DNA from: Frigidibacter sp. RF13
GTDB lineage: Bacteria; Pseudomonadota; Alphaproteobacteria; Rhodobacterales; Rhodobacteraceae
Length of the DNA stretch: 64,000 nt
Direction: 5' to 3'
Assembly (NCBI RefSeq): GCF_026626305.1
Contig: NZ_JAPNUE010000009.1
Coordinates: 1 to 64,000, forward strand
Shown one piece after another: positions 18,574 through 27,513 of the stretch. The notes under the pieces were generated by a model that saw only the letters and a program-made list of their open reading frames with translations, made no database searches and had not been told where the DNA came from. Positions within the stretch are counted from its first letter, which is position 1. Every line of letters starts with the position of its first letter. Both the position numbers and the translations under genes were made by a program.

Positions 18574-18638
18574 GGCGGCTCGTCGTCGCACTTCGTGCGC
18601 TCCTCGTGCGAAGACATGCCGCACGGCTGCATGAGCAG
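18574..18638. repeat. Intergenic palindromic repeat, family A copy 3
   Basis: Between convergent rppH and thpR, a hairpin (CGCACTTCGTGCG) is followed by CTCGTGCGAAGA and, 20 bases on, CATGAGCAGC. The order of motifs parallels the copies near 5.9 and 9.95 kb, with more divergence. Confidence 0.5.
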
Positions 18639-19178
18639 CTAGCCCAACGGATAATCCGCGAGATCCTCGTAAAGCGAGCCTTCGGGACGCAGCCATGACC
18701 GGTAGAGGATCAGCCGGTCCGCGGTGAAGTCCGGCAACGGGGTCGCCGCATGCACGCCCAGAAAGCGCGCGACCTCCGCGTGATCGCCGGGGGCGGGATG
18801 ACGGGGCAGGCGGGCGATCGTCACATGCGGGCGGAACCGCCGCCGCTCAAGCGTGATACCCGCCCCGCGTACGGCCCCCATGACCGACCGGTGCAGCGCC
18901 TTAAGACCGGGCGATAGCTGAACCTCTGCATGGACCGTCCCCGGACTGTCGCCGAAGGTGCCGAGCGGGCCGAAGGTCACCGGTAGGGCAGGCTGGTGCA
19001 GCCGCTCAAGCTCACAATGCAGCTCCTCTAGCGCGGGCTCGCGCTGCTCGCCCAGAAAGGCGATGGTCAGATGCAGGTTTTCTTCGGGCAGCGGGCGGCC
19101 GACCTTGAGGCGCAAGGCGACCTCCGCCAGCCGGGTCGCGACCGGTTCGGGCAGCGGGATGGCCAGAAAGAGCCGCAT
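18639..19178 (-). CDS. thpR: RNA 2',3'-cyclic phosphodiesterase
   Basis: A 179-residue 2H-phosphoesterase. The two catalytic HxT motifs are HLTIAFLG near residue 39 and HVTIARLP near residue 120, spaced as in ThpR/LigT, which opens RNA 2',3'-cyclic phosphates to 2'-phosphates. The ATG at 19178 gives the normal MRLFLAIPLP start. It lies 2 bases after the stop of the cupin regulator gene, so both are probably co-transcribed. Confidence 0.92.
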   Translation of the reverse strand: MRLFLAIPLPEPVATRLAEVALRLKVGRPLPEENLHLTIAFLGEQREPALEELHCELERLHQPALPVTFGPLGTFGDSPGTVHAEVQLSPGLKALHRSVMGAVRGAGITLERRRFRPHVTIARLPRHPAPGDHAEVARFLGVHAATPLPDFTADRLILYRSWLRPEGSLYEDLADYPLG

Positions 19179-19180
19179 GG

Positions 19181-19744
19181 TCAGAAGGTCGGCGGCGTAC
19201 AGCCCGAAACGATCACGCAATCGCCAGGCCCCGGGTTGCGGAAGCGGTGCGGCTGGCGGCTGTTGAAATGGTATCCGTCACCCGTCTTCAGAAGCTGCGT
19301 CTCGGTCCCGACCGTCAGCTCGATCTGGCCCTCGACCACAACGCCCGCCTCTTCGGATTCGTGGCTGTAAAGCTCAGGCCCAGTGTCGGCACCGGGGCGG
19401 TAATGTTCATAAAGAACCAGAAGCGCACTGTCGGTCGCATGGCCGACCCGCAGGAAGCTGATCTTCGGGTCCGCCGCCCCGCCCGGCGGCGTGATCTCGC
19501 GGAATTCCTCGTGGGTGAAATGCCATTTGGTGGCGGCAGGCTCATCCTCGGCAAAGAAGGCCGAGAGCGGCATGTTGAGCCCGCTCAGGATCTTCTTCAG
19601 CGTGCCGATCGAGGGGCTCGTCCGGTTCTGCTCGATCATCGAGATCATCGCCGCCGTCACGCCCGCAAGCGTCGCGAGCTGGCGCTGCGACAATTTGCGG
19701 GCCTCGCGTTCGGCCTTCAGCCGCGCACCGGTATCGAATGTCAT
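19181..19744 (-). CDS. XRE-family regulator with C-terminal cupin domain (PuuR-like)
   Basis: A 187-residue two-domain regulator. Residues about 6-60 form an HTH_3 domain (LSQRQLATLAGVTAAMISMI) and about 105-185 a cupin sensor domain (HESEEAGVVVEGQIELTVG). This architecture is that of PuuR and relatives, which often control amine and GABA catabolism. It is divergent from gabT, so gabT is the likely target. The ATG at 19744 has AGGAG 6 bases upstream. Two AT-rich palindromes in the intergenic region are candidate operators. Confidence 0.88.
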   Translation of the reverse strand: MTFDTGARLKAEREARKLSQRQLATLAGVTAAMISMIEQNRTSPSIGTLKKILSGLNMPLSAFFAEDEPAATKWHFTHEEFREITPPGGAADPKISFLRVGHATDSALLVLYEHYRPGADTGPELYSHESEEAGVVVEGQIELTVGTETQLLKTGDGYHFNSRQPHRFRNPGPGDCVIVSGCTPPTF

Positions 19745-19795
19745 GGATGCTCCTTCCATATGCATGAAATAGCTTGCGGGTCGGCCGGGAGAAAG

Positions 19796-19828
19796 ATAAA
19801 TTTATTTTCTGTCAATACATAATATTGA
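19796..19828. promoter_or_regulatory. Divergent operator/promoter region, regulator-gabT
   Basis: ATAAATTTAT (19796-19805) is a perfect palindrome and TCAATACATAATATTGA (19812-19828) is an inverted repeat with 6-bp arms and a 5-base spacer. On the minus strand TTGACA (19811-19816) is a perfect -35-like hexamer. The AT content is far above the neighbourhood. Binding by the cupin regulator is inferred from position. Confidence 0.6.
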
Positions 19829-19883
19829 ACGCACGCCGACGCGGGGCCCTGAGGGGCGGCGCGGCCATTGAAGGGGGACTGCC

Positions 19884-21158
19884 ATGAAGAACGCCGAAAT
19901 CGAAGCCCGCCGCAAGGCCGCCATGTCGCGCGGCGTGGGCGTGATGACGCAAATCTTCGTCGACCGCGCCGAAAATGCCGAACTTTGGGACAAGGAAGGC
20001 AACCGCTATATCGACTTCGCGGCGGGGATCGCGGTGGTGAACACCGGCCACCGGCACCCCAAGGTAATTGCGGCGGTCAAGGACCAGCTCGACCATTTCA
20101 CCCACACCTGCCACCAGGTCGTGCCCTATGAAAACTATGTGCGCCTGGCCGAACGCCTGACCGCCATCGCCCCGATCAAGGGCGAGAAGAAAGCGGTCTT
20201 CGTCACCACCGGCGCCGAGGCGGTGGAAAATGCAGTCAAGATCGCCCGCGCGGCCACCGGCCGCCAGGCAGTGATTGCCTTCACCGGCGCCTTCCATGGC
20301 CGCACCTTCATGGGTATGGCGCTGACCGGCAAGGTCGTGCCCTACAAGGTCGGTTTCGGCGCCATGCCGAACGACGTCTTCCACGTCCCCTTCCCGGTCC
20401 CGCTGCATGGCGTCTCGGTCGAACAGTCGCTCGATACGCTGAACTATCTCTTCAAGGCCGATGTCGACCCCAAGCGCGTCGCCGCGATCATCCTTGAACC
20501 CGTTCAGGGCGAGGGCGGCTTCTATGAAGCGCCGCGCGAGTTCTTCAAGGCACTCCGCGCGATCTGCGACGAACATGGCATCCTTCTGATCGCCGACGAG
20601 GTGCAGACCGGCTTTGCCCGCACCGGCAAGATGTTCGCGATGGAGCATTACGACGTGCAGCCCGACCTGATGACGATGGCCAAGGCGCTTGCCGGCGGCT
20701 TCCCGCTTGCCGCGGTGGTCGGCCGGGCCGAGGTTATGGACGCCCCCGGCCCCGGCGGCCTTGGCGGCACCTATGGCGGTTCGCCCATGGGGATCGCGGC
20801 GGCGAATGCCGTCCTTGACGTGATCGAGGAGGAAGGGCTCTGCGACCGCGCCAATCAGCTCGGCTCCCGCCTGAAGCAGCATCTGGAAATGCTGCGCGCC
20901 GAAGTGCCCGAGATCGTCGATATCCGCGGCCCGGGCTTCATGAACGCGGTCGAGTTCAACGATGCCAAGAGCGGCAAGCCGTCGGCCGACTTCGCCAACA
21001 AGGTGCGGCTCGAGGCGCTGAAGCGCGGGCTGATCCTTCTGACCTGTGGCGTCCATGGCAATGTGATCCGCTTCCTTTCGCCGATCACCATCCAGGACGA
21101 AATCTTCACCGAGGCGCTCGGCAAACTTGAGGACTCGATCCGCGCCGCCCGCGGCTGA
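19884..21158 (+). CDS. gabT: 4-aminobutyrate/2-oxoglutarate aminotransferase
   Basis: A 424-residue class III PLP aminotransferase that converts GABA and 2-oxoglutarate to succinate semialdehyde and glutamate. The PLP phosphate loop TTGAEAVENAVKIAR, the aspartate site LLIADEVQTGFARTGK and the Schiff-base lysine in TMAKALAGGFPLAAVV are all present. The length and YIDFAAGIAVVNTGHRHP block fit GabT better than other class III enzymes. GAAGGGGGAC precedes the ATG. It is controlled most likely by the divergent cupin regulator. No succinate-semialdehyde dehydrogenase gene lies nearby. Confidence 0.93.
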   Translation: MKNAEIEARRKAAMSRGVGVMTQIFVDRAENAELWDKEGNRYIDFAAGIAVVNTGHRHPKVIAAVKDQLDHFTHTCHQVVPYENYVRLAERLTAIAPIKGEKKAVFVTTGAEAVENAVKIARAATGRQAVIAFTGAFHGRTFMGMALTGKVVPYKVGFGAMPNDVFHVPFPVPLHGVSVEQSLDTLNYLFKADVDPKRVAAIILEPVQGEGGFYEAPREFFKALRAICDEHGILLIADEVQTGFARTGKMFAMEHYDVQPDLMTMAKALAGGFPLAAVVGRAEVMDAPGPGGLGGTYGGSPMGIAAANAVLDVIEEEGLCDRANQLGSRLKQHLEMLRAEVPEIVDIRGPGFMNAVEFNDAKSGKPSADFANKVRLEALKRGLILLTCGVHGNVIRFLSPITIQDEIFTEALGKLEDSIRAARG

Positions 21159-21200
21159 CGTAATCCAAAGGCGAGGCCTTCGGCCTCAAGCCTCTTCGTG

Positions 21201-21425
21201 GCGCCGCAGCCGATAGCTGCGGCGCGCGTGCCTCCGGCGGGGATATTTCGAAACGGAAGAAACCAGCAAGAACGCCCTGACCTGCGGGTCAGGGCGCCTC
21301 TTCCGCTACGGTCATCGGCGTCCCCGCCTGTACCGTCTCCGCAGGGTAAAAGAGCAAGGTTAACGAAACATTGCTCTTCCGTTTCCAAATATCCCGCGGG
21401 GGTCCGGGGGTGCGAACCCCCCGGC
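21201..21425. repeat. Structured intergenic repeat block flanked by a 21-bp inverted repeat
   Basis: GGGATATTTCGAAACGGAAGA (21240-21260) and its reverse complement with one mismatch (21375-21395) flank about 114 bases. Inside are a perfect 10-bp hairpin (CGCCCTGACC at 21273, loop TGCG) and an AAGAGCAA...TTGCTCTT stem. Outside are a 10-bp hairpin at 21201-21225 and a G-rich hairpin at about 21408-21424. The block fills the gap between convergent gabT and the transglycosylase gene and resembles a REP-pair or small non-coding mobile element. No ORF of note. Confidence 0.7.
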
Positions 21426-21428
21426 CTC

Positions 21429-22685
21429 TCAGCCGCGCAGCCGCTTCAGGATATCGAGGCTGGCATAGCCATCGGGGATCATGCCGATCGCGCGCTGGAA
21501 CGCCTTGACGGCCGCGATGGTCTTCGGGCCGACCTTGCCGTCCGCTCCGCCGGTGTCGAAGCCCGCCTTGATCAGGCGTTCCTGCAGTTCCACACGTTCC
21601 GGCAGCGTCAGCGCCCTGTCCTCGCGCGGCCAGGGGGCCTGAATGGGCGCGCCGCCCTTCAGGCGGTCGGCAAGGTGGCCCACGGCGATCACGTAGGCGT
21701 CGGCGGCGTTATAGCGTTCGATGGCGCGGAAGTTCGGGAAGATCATGAAGGCGGCTCCACGCGCGCCGGCTGGCAGCAGGATCGAGGCCGAGCCGCCCTC
21801 TTTCACAACCTTGCCATCCATGTCGCGCACGCCGAGCGCGGCCCAGTCGGCGGCGCTTTTCTTCACGCCGTCGCCGGTCAGATCGACGTTGAAATCGGAC
21901 GGCAGGCGCACCTCGGCGCCCCAGCGCGCGCCCTTGCGCCAGCCGGATTTCGCCAGATAGGCGGCGGTTGAAGCGAGCGCGTCGCTGGGATCGTCCGACC
22001 AGATGTCGCGCTTGCCGTCGCCGGTGAAATCGACCGCGAAAGCGAGGTATGAGGTCGGGATGAACTGGGTATGGCCCATCGCACCAGCCCAGCTGCCGGT
22101 CATGTCACTGGGCGCCACATTACCCGCCTGAATGATCTTCAAGGCGGCGATGAGTTGGCTTTCGAAGAAGCTGCCGCGACGGCCGTCATAGGCGAGCGTC
22201 GCCAGCGATTGAATCAGCGGCAGGTTGCCCCTGTTCGCGCCGTAGGAGCTCTCGAGCCCCCAGACCGCAACGACGATCTCCTTTTCGACTCCGTAGGCCG
22301 CCTCGATCTGTTTCAGAAGGCGGGCGTATTTCTTCAGCGCTTTCCGGCCGTTCGCCACCCGTTCGTCCGAGACTGCCTTGTCGAGATATTCCCAGATCGG
22401 CTTGACGAACTCGCCCTGATTGCGGTCCTTTTCAACCACATAGGGGTCGTAGGTCACGCCCCTGAAGGCCCGCTCGAAGAGCTTTTCGCTGATGCCGCGG
22501 GCCAGCGCGCGGGGGCGGAAGCCCTCGACCCAGCGGTCGAACCCCGCTTCGCTGCCCACGGTGATCAGCGCCTCGGGACCGGTGGACATGGGCGGGGCTC
22601 CTAAGGGCGGTGCGGGCTGCGCGGCGAGGCCCGGCAGGGCGGCAAGCGACAGAAGAAGGGTAATCGGGCCTGTTGGGCGGATCAT
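21429..22685 (-). CDS. Lytic murein transglycosylase (MltB-like) with peptidoglycan-binding domain
   Basis: A 418-residue exported enzyme with a signal peptide (MIRPTGPITLLLSLAALPGL). An SLT_2 catalytic domain spans about residues 45-340, with the catalytic Glu in VWGLESSYG near residue 149 and the GHTQFIPTSYLAFAVDFTGD block. A C-terminal PG_binding_1 domain (about 355-415) has the VGPKTIAAVKAFQR repeat. MltB-type enzymes cut the MurNAc-GlcNAc bond, forming 1,6-anhydro ends. No lipobox was seen, so it is likely soluble in the periplasm. Confidence 0.9.
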   Translation of the reverse strand: MIRPTGPITLLLSLAALPGLAAQPAPPLGAPPMSTGPEALITVGSEAGFDRWVEGFRPRALARGISEKLFERAFRGVTYDPYVVEKDRNQGEFVKPIWEYLDKAVSDERVANGRKALKKYARLLKQIEAAYGVEKEIVVAVWGLESSYGANRGNLPLIQSLATLAYDGRRGSFFESQLIAALKIIQAGNVAPSDMTGSWAGAMGHTQFIPTSYLAFAVDFTGDGKRDIWSDDPSDALASTAAYLAKSGWRKGARWGAEVRLPSDFNVDLTGDGVKKSAADWAALGVRDMDGKVVKEGGSASILLPAGARGAAFMIFPNFRAIERYNAADAYVIAVGHLADRLKGGAPIQAPWPREDRALTLPERVELQERLIKAGFDTGGADGKVGPKTIAAVKAFQRAIGMIPDGYASLDILKRLRG

Positions 22686-22758
22686 CGGGCTGCTTTCTTT
22701 TCGGCAAGCCTACCCTGCCTGCCGCGGCGCGAAAAGGGGGGCGGTCGCGAACGGCGGT

Positions 22759-25008
22759 TCAGCGCCGGTGCCGTTCGACCTTTCGACGGACCTTCGCATC
22801 GCGCGCGCGGGTCTGACCGGGTTTGCGCGCCATGCGCCGCCCGCGCTTCAGCCCGCCGCCGGGAAGGGGCGCGCCATCGATCTCCAGAAGCTCCAGCGCG
22901 AGGCCGCCCGTCACTGGAACCGCCTCGGCCAGCCGCACTGTCACCTTCTGGCCAAGCCCGATGGTCAGGCCGGTATCGGCGCCTATCAGGGTCTGGCTTG
23001 CTGGATCGTAATGGAAGAACTCCCGCCCGACCGACCGGATGGGGATCAGCCCGTCTGCGCCGGTCTCGTCGAGCTTCACGAACAGGCCGAACTTCTGCAC
23101 GCCGCTGATCCGACCGGTGAATTCGGCGCCGACCCGGTCCGACAGGTAGGCCGCCAGATAGCGGTCGGTCGTATCGCGCTCCGCGGCCATCGACCGGCGC
23201 TCGGTGTCGGATATTTGCTGGGCGGTCTCCTCCAGCATCTCGATATCTTCGGCCGACAGCCCGTCCTTGCCCCAGCCATGGCCCGAGATCAGCGCCCTAT
23301 GCACAATCAGGTCGGAATAGCGCCGGATCGGCGAGGTGAAATGCGCGTAGTTCCGCAGAGCGAGGCCGAAATGACCGAAATTCTGCGGATGGTAATAGGC
23401 CTGGGTCATCGAGCGAAGCATGGTGATGTTCAGAAGCTCGTCGAATTCCGTACCTTCGGACTGTTTCAGCAGCCGGTTCAGCGCCGAGGTTTTCAGCACC
23501 TGTCCCTTGGCGAGCGTGAAGCCCGACGCCTCGGCTACCTCGCGCAGGGCGTCGATCTTTTCGGGGCTTGGTTCTTCGTGGATCCGGAAGAGAAGCGGGC
23601 GGCGCAACCGGATCAATTCTTCGGCGGCGGCGACATTGGCGAGGATCATCGCCTCTTCGATCAGCCTGTGGGCGTCGAAGCGTTCCTTGAAGGCGACCGA
23701 GGTGACATGGCCGTCATCGGAAAGCTCGATCCTGCGTTCGGGCAGGTCGAGGTCGAGCGGCTGGCGCGCGGCGCGGGCCTTCTTCAGCGCCTCATAGGCC
23801 CCATAAAGCGGCCGGATCTGATCCAGCAAACCCGCAGTCCGGTCACCCGGCGCGCCATCCTGGGCTGCCTGAACCTCTTCATAGGCAAGCGAGGCGCGCG
23901 AGCGGATGAGGCCACGCGTGAATCGGTGCGAGAGCTTGTTGCCGTGGGTGTCGATCTTCATCCAGACCGCCAGAACCGCCCGGTCGACATGTTCGTGCAG
24001 CGAACAGAGATCGCCCGACAGACGGTCGGGCAACATCGGCACCACCCGGTCGGGGAAATAGGTGGAATTGCCGCGCTTGCGCGCCTCGCGGTCCAGCGCG
24101 GACTGCGGCGTCACATAATGTGCGACATCGGCGATCGCGACCCAAAGGATGAACCCGTCAGCGTTCGTCGGGTCTTCATCCTCATGCGCAAAAACCGCAT
24201 CGTCGCGGTCGCGGGCGTCGGCCGGATCGATCGTCAGGAAGGGCAGATGCCGTAAGTCCTCGCGGTCGCCAAGCGGCGCGGGCTCCATCCCATCGGCCTC
24301 GGCGATCACGGCGTCGGGGAAATGATCGGGGATGCCGTGCTGGTGGATCGCGATCAGCGAGACGGCCTTAGGGGCGGACGGATCGCCCAGAACCTCGACC
24401 ACGCGGGCGCGCGGCAGGCCCATGCGGCCGTTGGGGCCGGCCTGTTCGGCCTCCACGAGTTCGCCGTCCTTCGCGCCGAAGGTCGCGTCAGCCGCGACCA
24501 GCCATTCCTTGTCGGCTCCCTTGTCGACCGGGATGATCCGCCCGCCCTCCGCCGCCTTGCGGAAGAGGCCGACGATGCGGATCGGGTTGGTGCCGATCTT
24601 TCGGATCAGGCGCGCCTCGTAGCCATGGCCCTCTGCCTTCACCGGCGCGAGTTTCGCGAGGATCCGGTCGCCCTGCCCAAGAGCCGGATCGCCCTTACGT
24701 GCAATGAAGAGAATGCGGGGTGGCGCCCCCTCTCCCTGCCAGTCCAGTGGTCTGGCGAAGAGATCGCCTTGCGCGTCGGGCGGCAGGATGGTCAGGACCG
24801 CGACCGGCGGCAGGGCTTCGGGGTCGCGATAGGACCGGCGGCGTTTTTCCAGATGGCCCTCAGCCTCCAACTCCTTCAGCATGCGCTTCAGATCGATCCG
24901 CGCCGCGCCCTTGAGGCCGAAGGCCTTGGCTATGTCGCGCTTGGCCGTCTCGCCGGGGTTGTCGGCGATCCAGGCGAGGATTTCGGCCTTGGAGGGAAGC
25001 TCTTTCAT
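22759..25008 (-). CDS. rnr: Ribonuclease R
   Basis: A 749-residue processive 3'-5' exoribonuclease. It has an N-terminal winged-helix region (about residues 1-70), cold-shock domains, and an RNB catalytic domain beginning near LTIDPADARDRDDAV (about 255-270), where the Asp cluster binds Mg. HFTSPIRRYSDLIVHR near residue 560 is the RNB signature. An S1 domain near 640-720 is followed by a basic Arg/Lys tail. This matches RNase R rather than RNase II. The gene is convergent with nothing and lies 73 bases upstream of the transglycosylase gene. Confidence 0.95.
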   Translation of the reverse strand: MKELPSKAEILAWIADNPGETAKRDIAKAFGLKGAARIDLKRMLKELEAEGHLEKRRRSYRDPEALPPVAVLTILPPDAQGDLFARPLDWQGEGAPPRILFIARKGDPALGQGDRILAKLAPVKAEGHGYEARLIRKIGTNPIRIVGLFRKAAEGGRIIPVDKGADKEWLVAADATFGAKDGELVEAEQAGPNGRMGLPRARVVEVLGDPSAPKAVSLIAIHQHGIPDHFPDAVIAEADGMEPAPLGDREDLRHLPFLTIDPADARDRDDAVFAHEDEDPTNADGFILWVAIADVAHYVTPQSALDREARKRGNSTYFPDRVVPMLPDRLSGDLCSLHEHVDRAVLAVWMKIDTHGNKLSHRFTRGLIRSRASLAYEEVQAAQDGAPGDRTAGLLDQIRPLYGAYEALKKARAARQPLDLDLPERRIELSDDGHVTSVAFKERFDAHRLIEEAMILANVAAAEELIRLRRPLLFRIHEEPSPEKIDALREVAEASGFTLAKGQVLKTSALNRLLKQSEGTEFDELLNITMLRSMTQAYYHPQNFGHFGLALRNYAHFTSPIRRYSDLIVHRALISGHGWGKDGLSAEDIEMLEETAQQISDTERRSMAAERDTTDRYLAAYLSDRVGAEFTGRISGVQKFGLFVKLDETGADGLIPIRSVGREFFHYDPASQTLIGADTGLTIGLGQKVTVRLAEAVPVTGGLALELLEIDGAPLPGGGLKRGRRMARKPGQTRARDAKVRRKVERHRR

Positions 25009-25054
25009 GGGCGCGGCCTAGCATGCAACGCCGCCGCCGTCATGCGGAAAGCGC

Positions 25055-25085
25055 GGGTGGGGGCTGTCTGCCCCCACCCCCTTGC
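25055..25085. repeat. Perfect intergenic hairpin, family B
   Basis: GGGTGGGGGC (25055-25064) pairs with GCCCCCACCC (25070-25079) around TGTCT, between the dapE stop and the rnr start. The core GGGCTGTCTGCCC is nearly identical to that of the hairpin at 48090-48114. It may terminate dapE transcription or be a REP-like copy. Confidence 0.6.
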
Positions 25086-25098
25086 AGCCGAAGGACGC

Positions 25099-26250
25099 TC
25101 AGTTGAAATAATCCGTCAATATCCGGCTGTAGATCGCCTTCAGCTGGCCGATCTGAGCCACTTCCACCCGTTCGTCGACCTGATGCATGGTCTTGCCGAC
25201 GAGGCCGAATTCCACAACCGGGCAATGGTCCTTGACGAAACGTGCGTCAGACGTGCCGCCGGAGGTCGAAAGCGCAGGGTCGAGCCCGGTTTCAGCCTTG
25301 ACCGATCCGGCCACGAGGCGGGTGAAATCGCCAGGCGGGGTGAGGAAGCTTTCGCCCGATATGTCGATCGTGAGCGTGAACTTCACGCCAGTTTCCGCCT
25401 CGACCTGCGCCGCCTCGGCCCGGAGCCATTTGGACAGCGAGGCGACGGAATGGGCATCGTTGAAGCGGATGTTGAGCCGTGCGCTCGCCCGGGCGGGAAT
25501 GACGTTTCCGGCCGGGTTGCCACAGTCGATGGTGGTCAGGGCAAGCGTCGAGGCATCGAAATGATCGGTCCCGCGGTCAAGCTCATGCGACGCGAGTCGG
25601 TCAAGGAGCCGCACCAAGGCATGAAGCGGGTTCTTCGCCCGGTGCGGATAGGCGGAATGGCCTTGAACACCGGTCGCCTCGATGAAGCAGGTGAGCGACC
25701 CGCGCCGCCCGATCTTCATCATGTCGCCCAGCCGTTCGGGGCTGGTCGGCTCGCCCACCAGACAGACCGACATCGCCTCGCCCTTCGCCTTCATCCAGTC
25801 GAGAAGCGCGACGGTCCCGTCCTTGCCGGGCCCTTCTTCGTCGCCGGTGATAGTGAGGATGATCGCGCCGTCGGGGGGCGTGTTGCGCACGAAATCGATA
25901 GCCGCCGCCACGAACGCCGCCACGCCCGATTTCATGTCGGTGGCGCCCCGGCCCCAAAGCCAGCCGTCATGGATTTCGCCGCAGAACGGATCGCGTGTCC
26001 AGGCGGCGGCATCGCCTACCGGCACGACATCGGTGTGGCCGTTGAAGCCGAACGTCCGGTTCGCGCACGGCCGCCCCCAGCGGGCGAAAAGATTCGGCGT
26101 GCCGTTCCGGTCGACCCGCGTGCAGTCGAAGCCCGCGCCGGAGAGAAGCTTTTCCAGAAGCTGCAGCGCGCCGCCCTCCTCCGGCGTCACCGAGGGACAG
26201 CGGATGAGGTCGGCAGTCAGCGCGATGGGATCGATGGGTGCGTGGGACAT
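25099..26250 (-). CDS. dapE: Succinyl-diaminopimelate desuccinylase
   Basis: A 383-residue M20 metallopeptidase-fold enzyme that removes succinate from N-succinyl-LL-diaminopimelate in lysine and peptidoglycan precursor synthesis. The Zn/catalytic block [13 protein letters not shown] and the following [15 protein letters not shown] are DapE-diagnostic, as is [33 protein letters not shown] near the C-terminus contributes the last ligands. The ATG at 26250 gives the usual start. It lies 10 bases after a conserved hypothetical gene. Confidence 0.94.
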   Translation of the reverse strand: MSHAPIDPIALTADLIRCPSVTPEEGGALQLLEKLLSGAGFDCTRVDRNGTPNLFARWGRPCANRTFGFNGHTDVVPVGDAAAWTRDPFCGEIHDGWLWGRGATDMKSGVAAFVAAAIDFVRNTPPDGAIILTITGDEEGPGKDGTVALLDWMKAKGEAMSVCLVGEPTSPERLGDMMKIGRRGSLTCFIEATGVQGHSAYPHRAKNPLHALVRLLDRLASHELDRGTDHFDASTLALTTIDCGNPAGNVIPARASARLNIRFNDAHSVASLSKWLRAEAAQVEAETGVKFTLTIDISGESFLTPPGDFTRLVAGSVKAETGLDPALSTSGGTSDARFVKDHCPVVEFGLVGKTMHQVDERVEVAQIGQLKAIYSRILTDYFN

Positions 26251-26260
26251 GTCTTGGGCC

Positions 26261-26641
26261 TCAGTGCAAAGTCGCGGCGCGACTTTCCTCGTCGTAGAAG
26301 GGGGTGGCCTGCACGACGATGACGGCATTCTCGGCAAGTGCCCGGTCCATCAGTTCGCGCTCGTCTGCGTCGATCTCATGGCCTTGTGCCGCGCGCTCCT
26401 CTGGCGTGCCGTATCCGGTGACGTCGAGGGGCGCCATGTCGGCCTGCTTCAGGACTGCCACGCATTCACGCACCGCTTCTTCCTCGCTGACGCCAGTCGA
26501 ATAGCACAGAAGTGCCGCGCCGGTCGCACCTTTGGGCAGACCGTCGCCTTCCTTGCGGCCGACCTCGACAAGCAGTGTATAGACCTTCTGCGGGCGTTTG
26601 ATTTTGGACAGACGGTCGGTCTTGTCGCTGGCGTCGGTCAT
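26261..26641 (-). CDS. Conserved-looking hypothetical protein next to dapE
   Basis: A 126-residue soluble protein starting [20 protein letters not shown]. It has alternating beta-strand and helix segments ([48 protein letters not shown]). The pattern suggests a small alpha/beta domain, possibly of the ferredoxin-like type. I do not recognise a family. It precedes dapE by only 10 bases on the same strand, so the two are probably one transcript. Confidence 0.75.
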   Translation of the reverse strand: MTDASDKTDRLSKIKRPQKVYTLLVEVGRKEGDGLPKGATGAALLCYSTGVSEEEAVRECVAVLKQADMAPLDVTGYGTPEERAAQGHEIDADERELMDRALAENAVIVVQATPFYDEESRAATLH

Positions 26642-26715
26642 GCGGGCCTTCCTTCGGCGGGAACGCGGCGGACCCTAAGCGCGCGGGCGCAAAGGTGCAA
26701 CTCTCCGCGCGCAGC

Positions 26716-27351
26716 CTAGCCGAAGTTGCGCTTCATCGCGGCCGCCAGTTCTGGCCGGTTGCCGGCCGCGCGGCCGATGGCCAGAAGGCCAGGAGCCTCG
26801 GCCGCGAACCAGTCCTTTCCCGGGCGCCAGTTGGTCATCACCGCGAGATAGAGGTCGAGCGCGCTGAACCTTTGTCCCACGAACCAGGGGCCACCGCGCA
26901 TCTCAACAATGGCCGCGACCTCGCGCCAGAGCGTCCGGTGATGGTCGTCCACCCGCGCCCGATAGGCTTTCGCCGCATCCGGATCGGCGACGAAACGCGC
27001 CGGATCGTCCGCGAAGGTGAAGCAGGGATAGATATTGGCGACGATGAAGATCAGCCAGCGCAGGAAGGCCGCCCGCTCGGCCGCACCCGGCCCCGGCACC
27101 AGATCGTCGCGCCCGGTGATGTCAGCCAGATGCAGGGTGATCGCGGCGCTTTCGGTCATCACCTCGCCCGATGGCAGCACAAGCGTCGGGATCTGGGCGC
27201 GTGGATTGAGCCGGGACAACCTGTCCCGCGCCGCGGCACTGTCGAAGAGATCGCCGGTCTCGATCAGCTCATGCGGCAGTCCGTACCAGGCGAGTTGCAG
27301 TTCGACGAGCGCCGAGCCCCAGCCGGGCATCTGATGAAGCGAATAGACCAT
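26716..27351 (-). CDS. Glutathione S-transferase family protein
   Basis: A 211-residue two-domain GST. The N-terminal thioredoxin-like half ends with the NPRAQIPTLVLPSGEVMTES block, which contains the cis-Pro and the Glu-Ser glutathione gamma-glutamyl contacts. The C-terminal half is all helical, with SALDLYLAVMTNW matching the conserved N-capping motif. The start MVYSLHQMPG at 27351 is short of typical extra residues and fits the fold. The substrate is unknown; detoxification or isomerisation are possible. It is divergent from ada with 162 bases between starts. Confidence 0.87.
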   Translation of the reverse strand: MVYSLHQMPGWGSALVELQLAWYGLPHELIETGDLFDSAAARDRLSRLNPRAQIPTLVLPSGEVMTESAAITLHLADITGRDDLVPGPGAAERAAFLRWLIFIVANIYPCFTFADDPARFVADPDAAKAYRARVDDHHRTLWREVAAIVEMRGGPWFVGQRFSALDLYLAVMTNWRPGKDWFAAEAPGLLAIGRAAGNRPELAAAMKRNFG

Positions 27352-27513
27352 GGCGCGCCTCTGTGATTGAACGTAACGTGAACATACAAGGTCGCCCGCC
27401 CCAAGCAAGCGAGAATGGCCGAGACGTGGCGCCCGGTCGCGTCGGCGATCCGCAAGGTGAAATCGGCGCCCGATTTCCGGCGGCGTGGCGCCACGAAGAT
27501 GATAGGTTGCGGC

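Noticed and set aside
24322..26322. 666-codon plus-strand ORF across rnr and dapE
   Set aside because: It spans two real minus-strand genes and the gap between them, as expected for a high-GC shadow frame.
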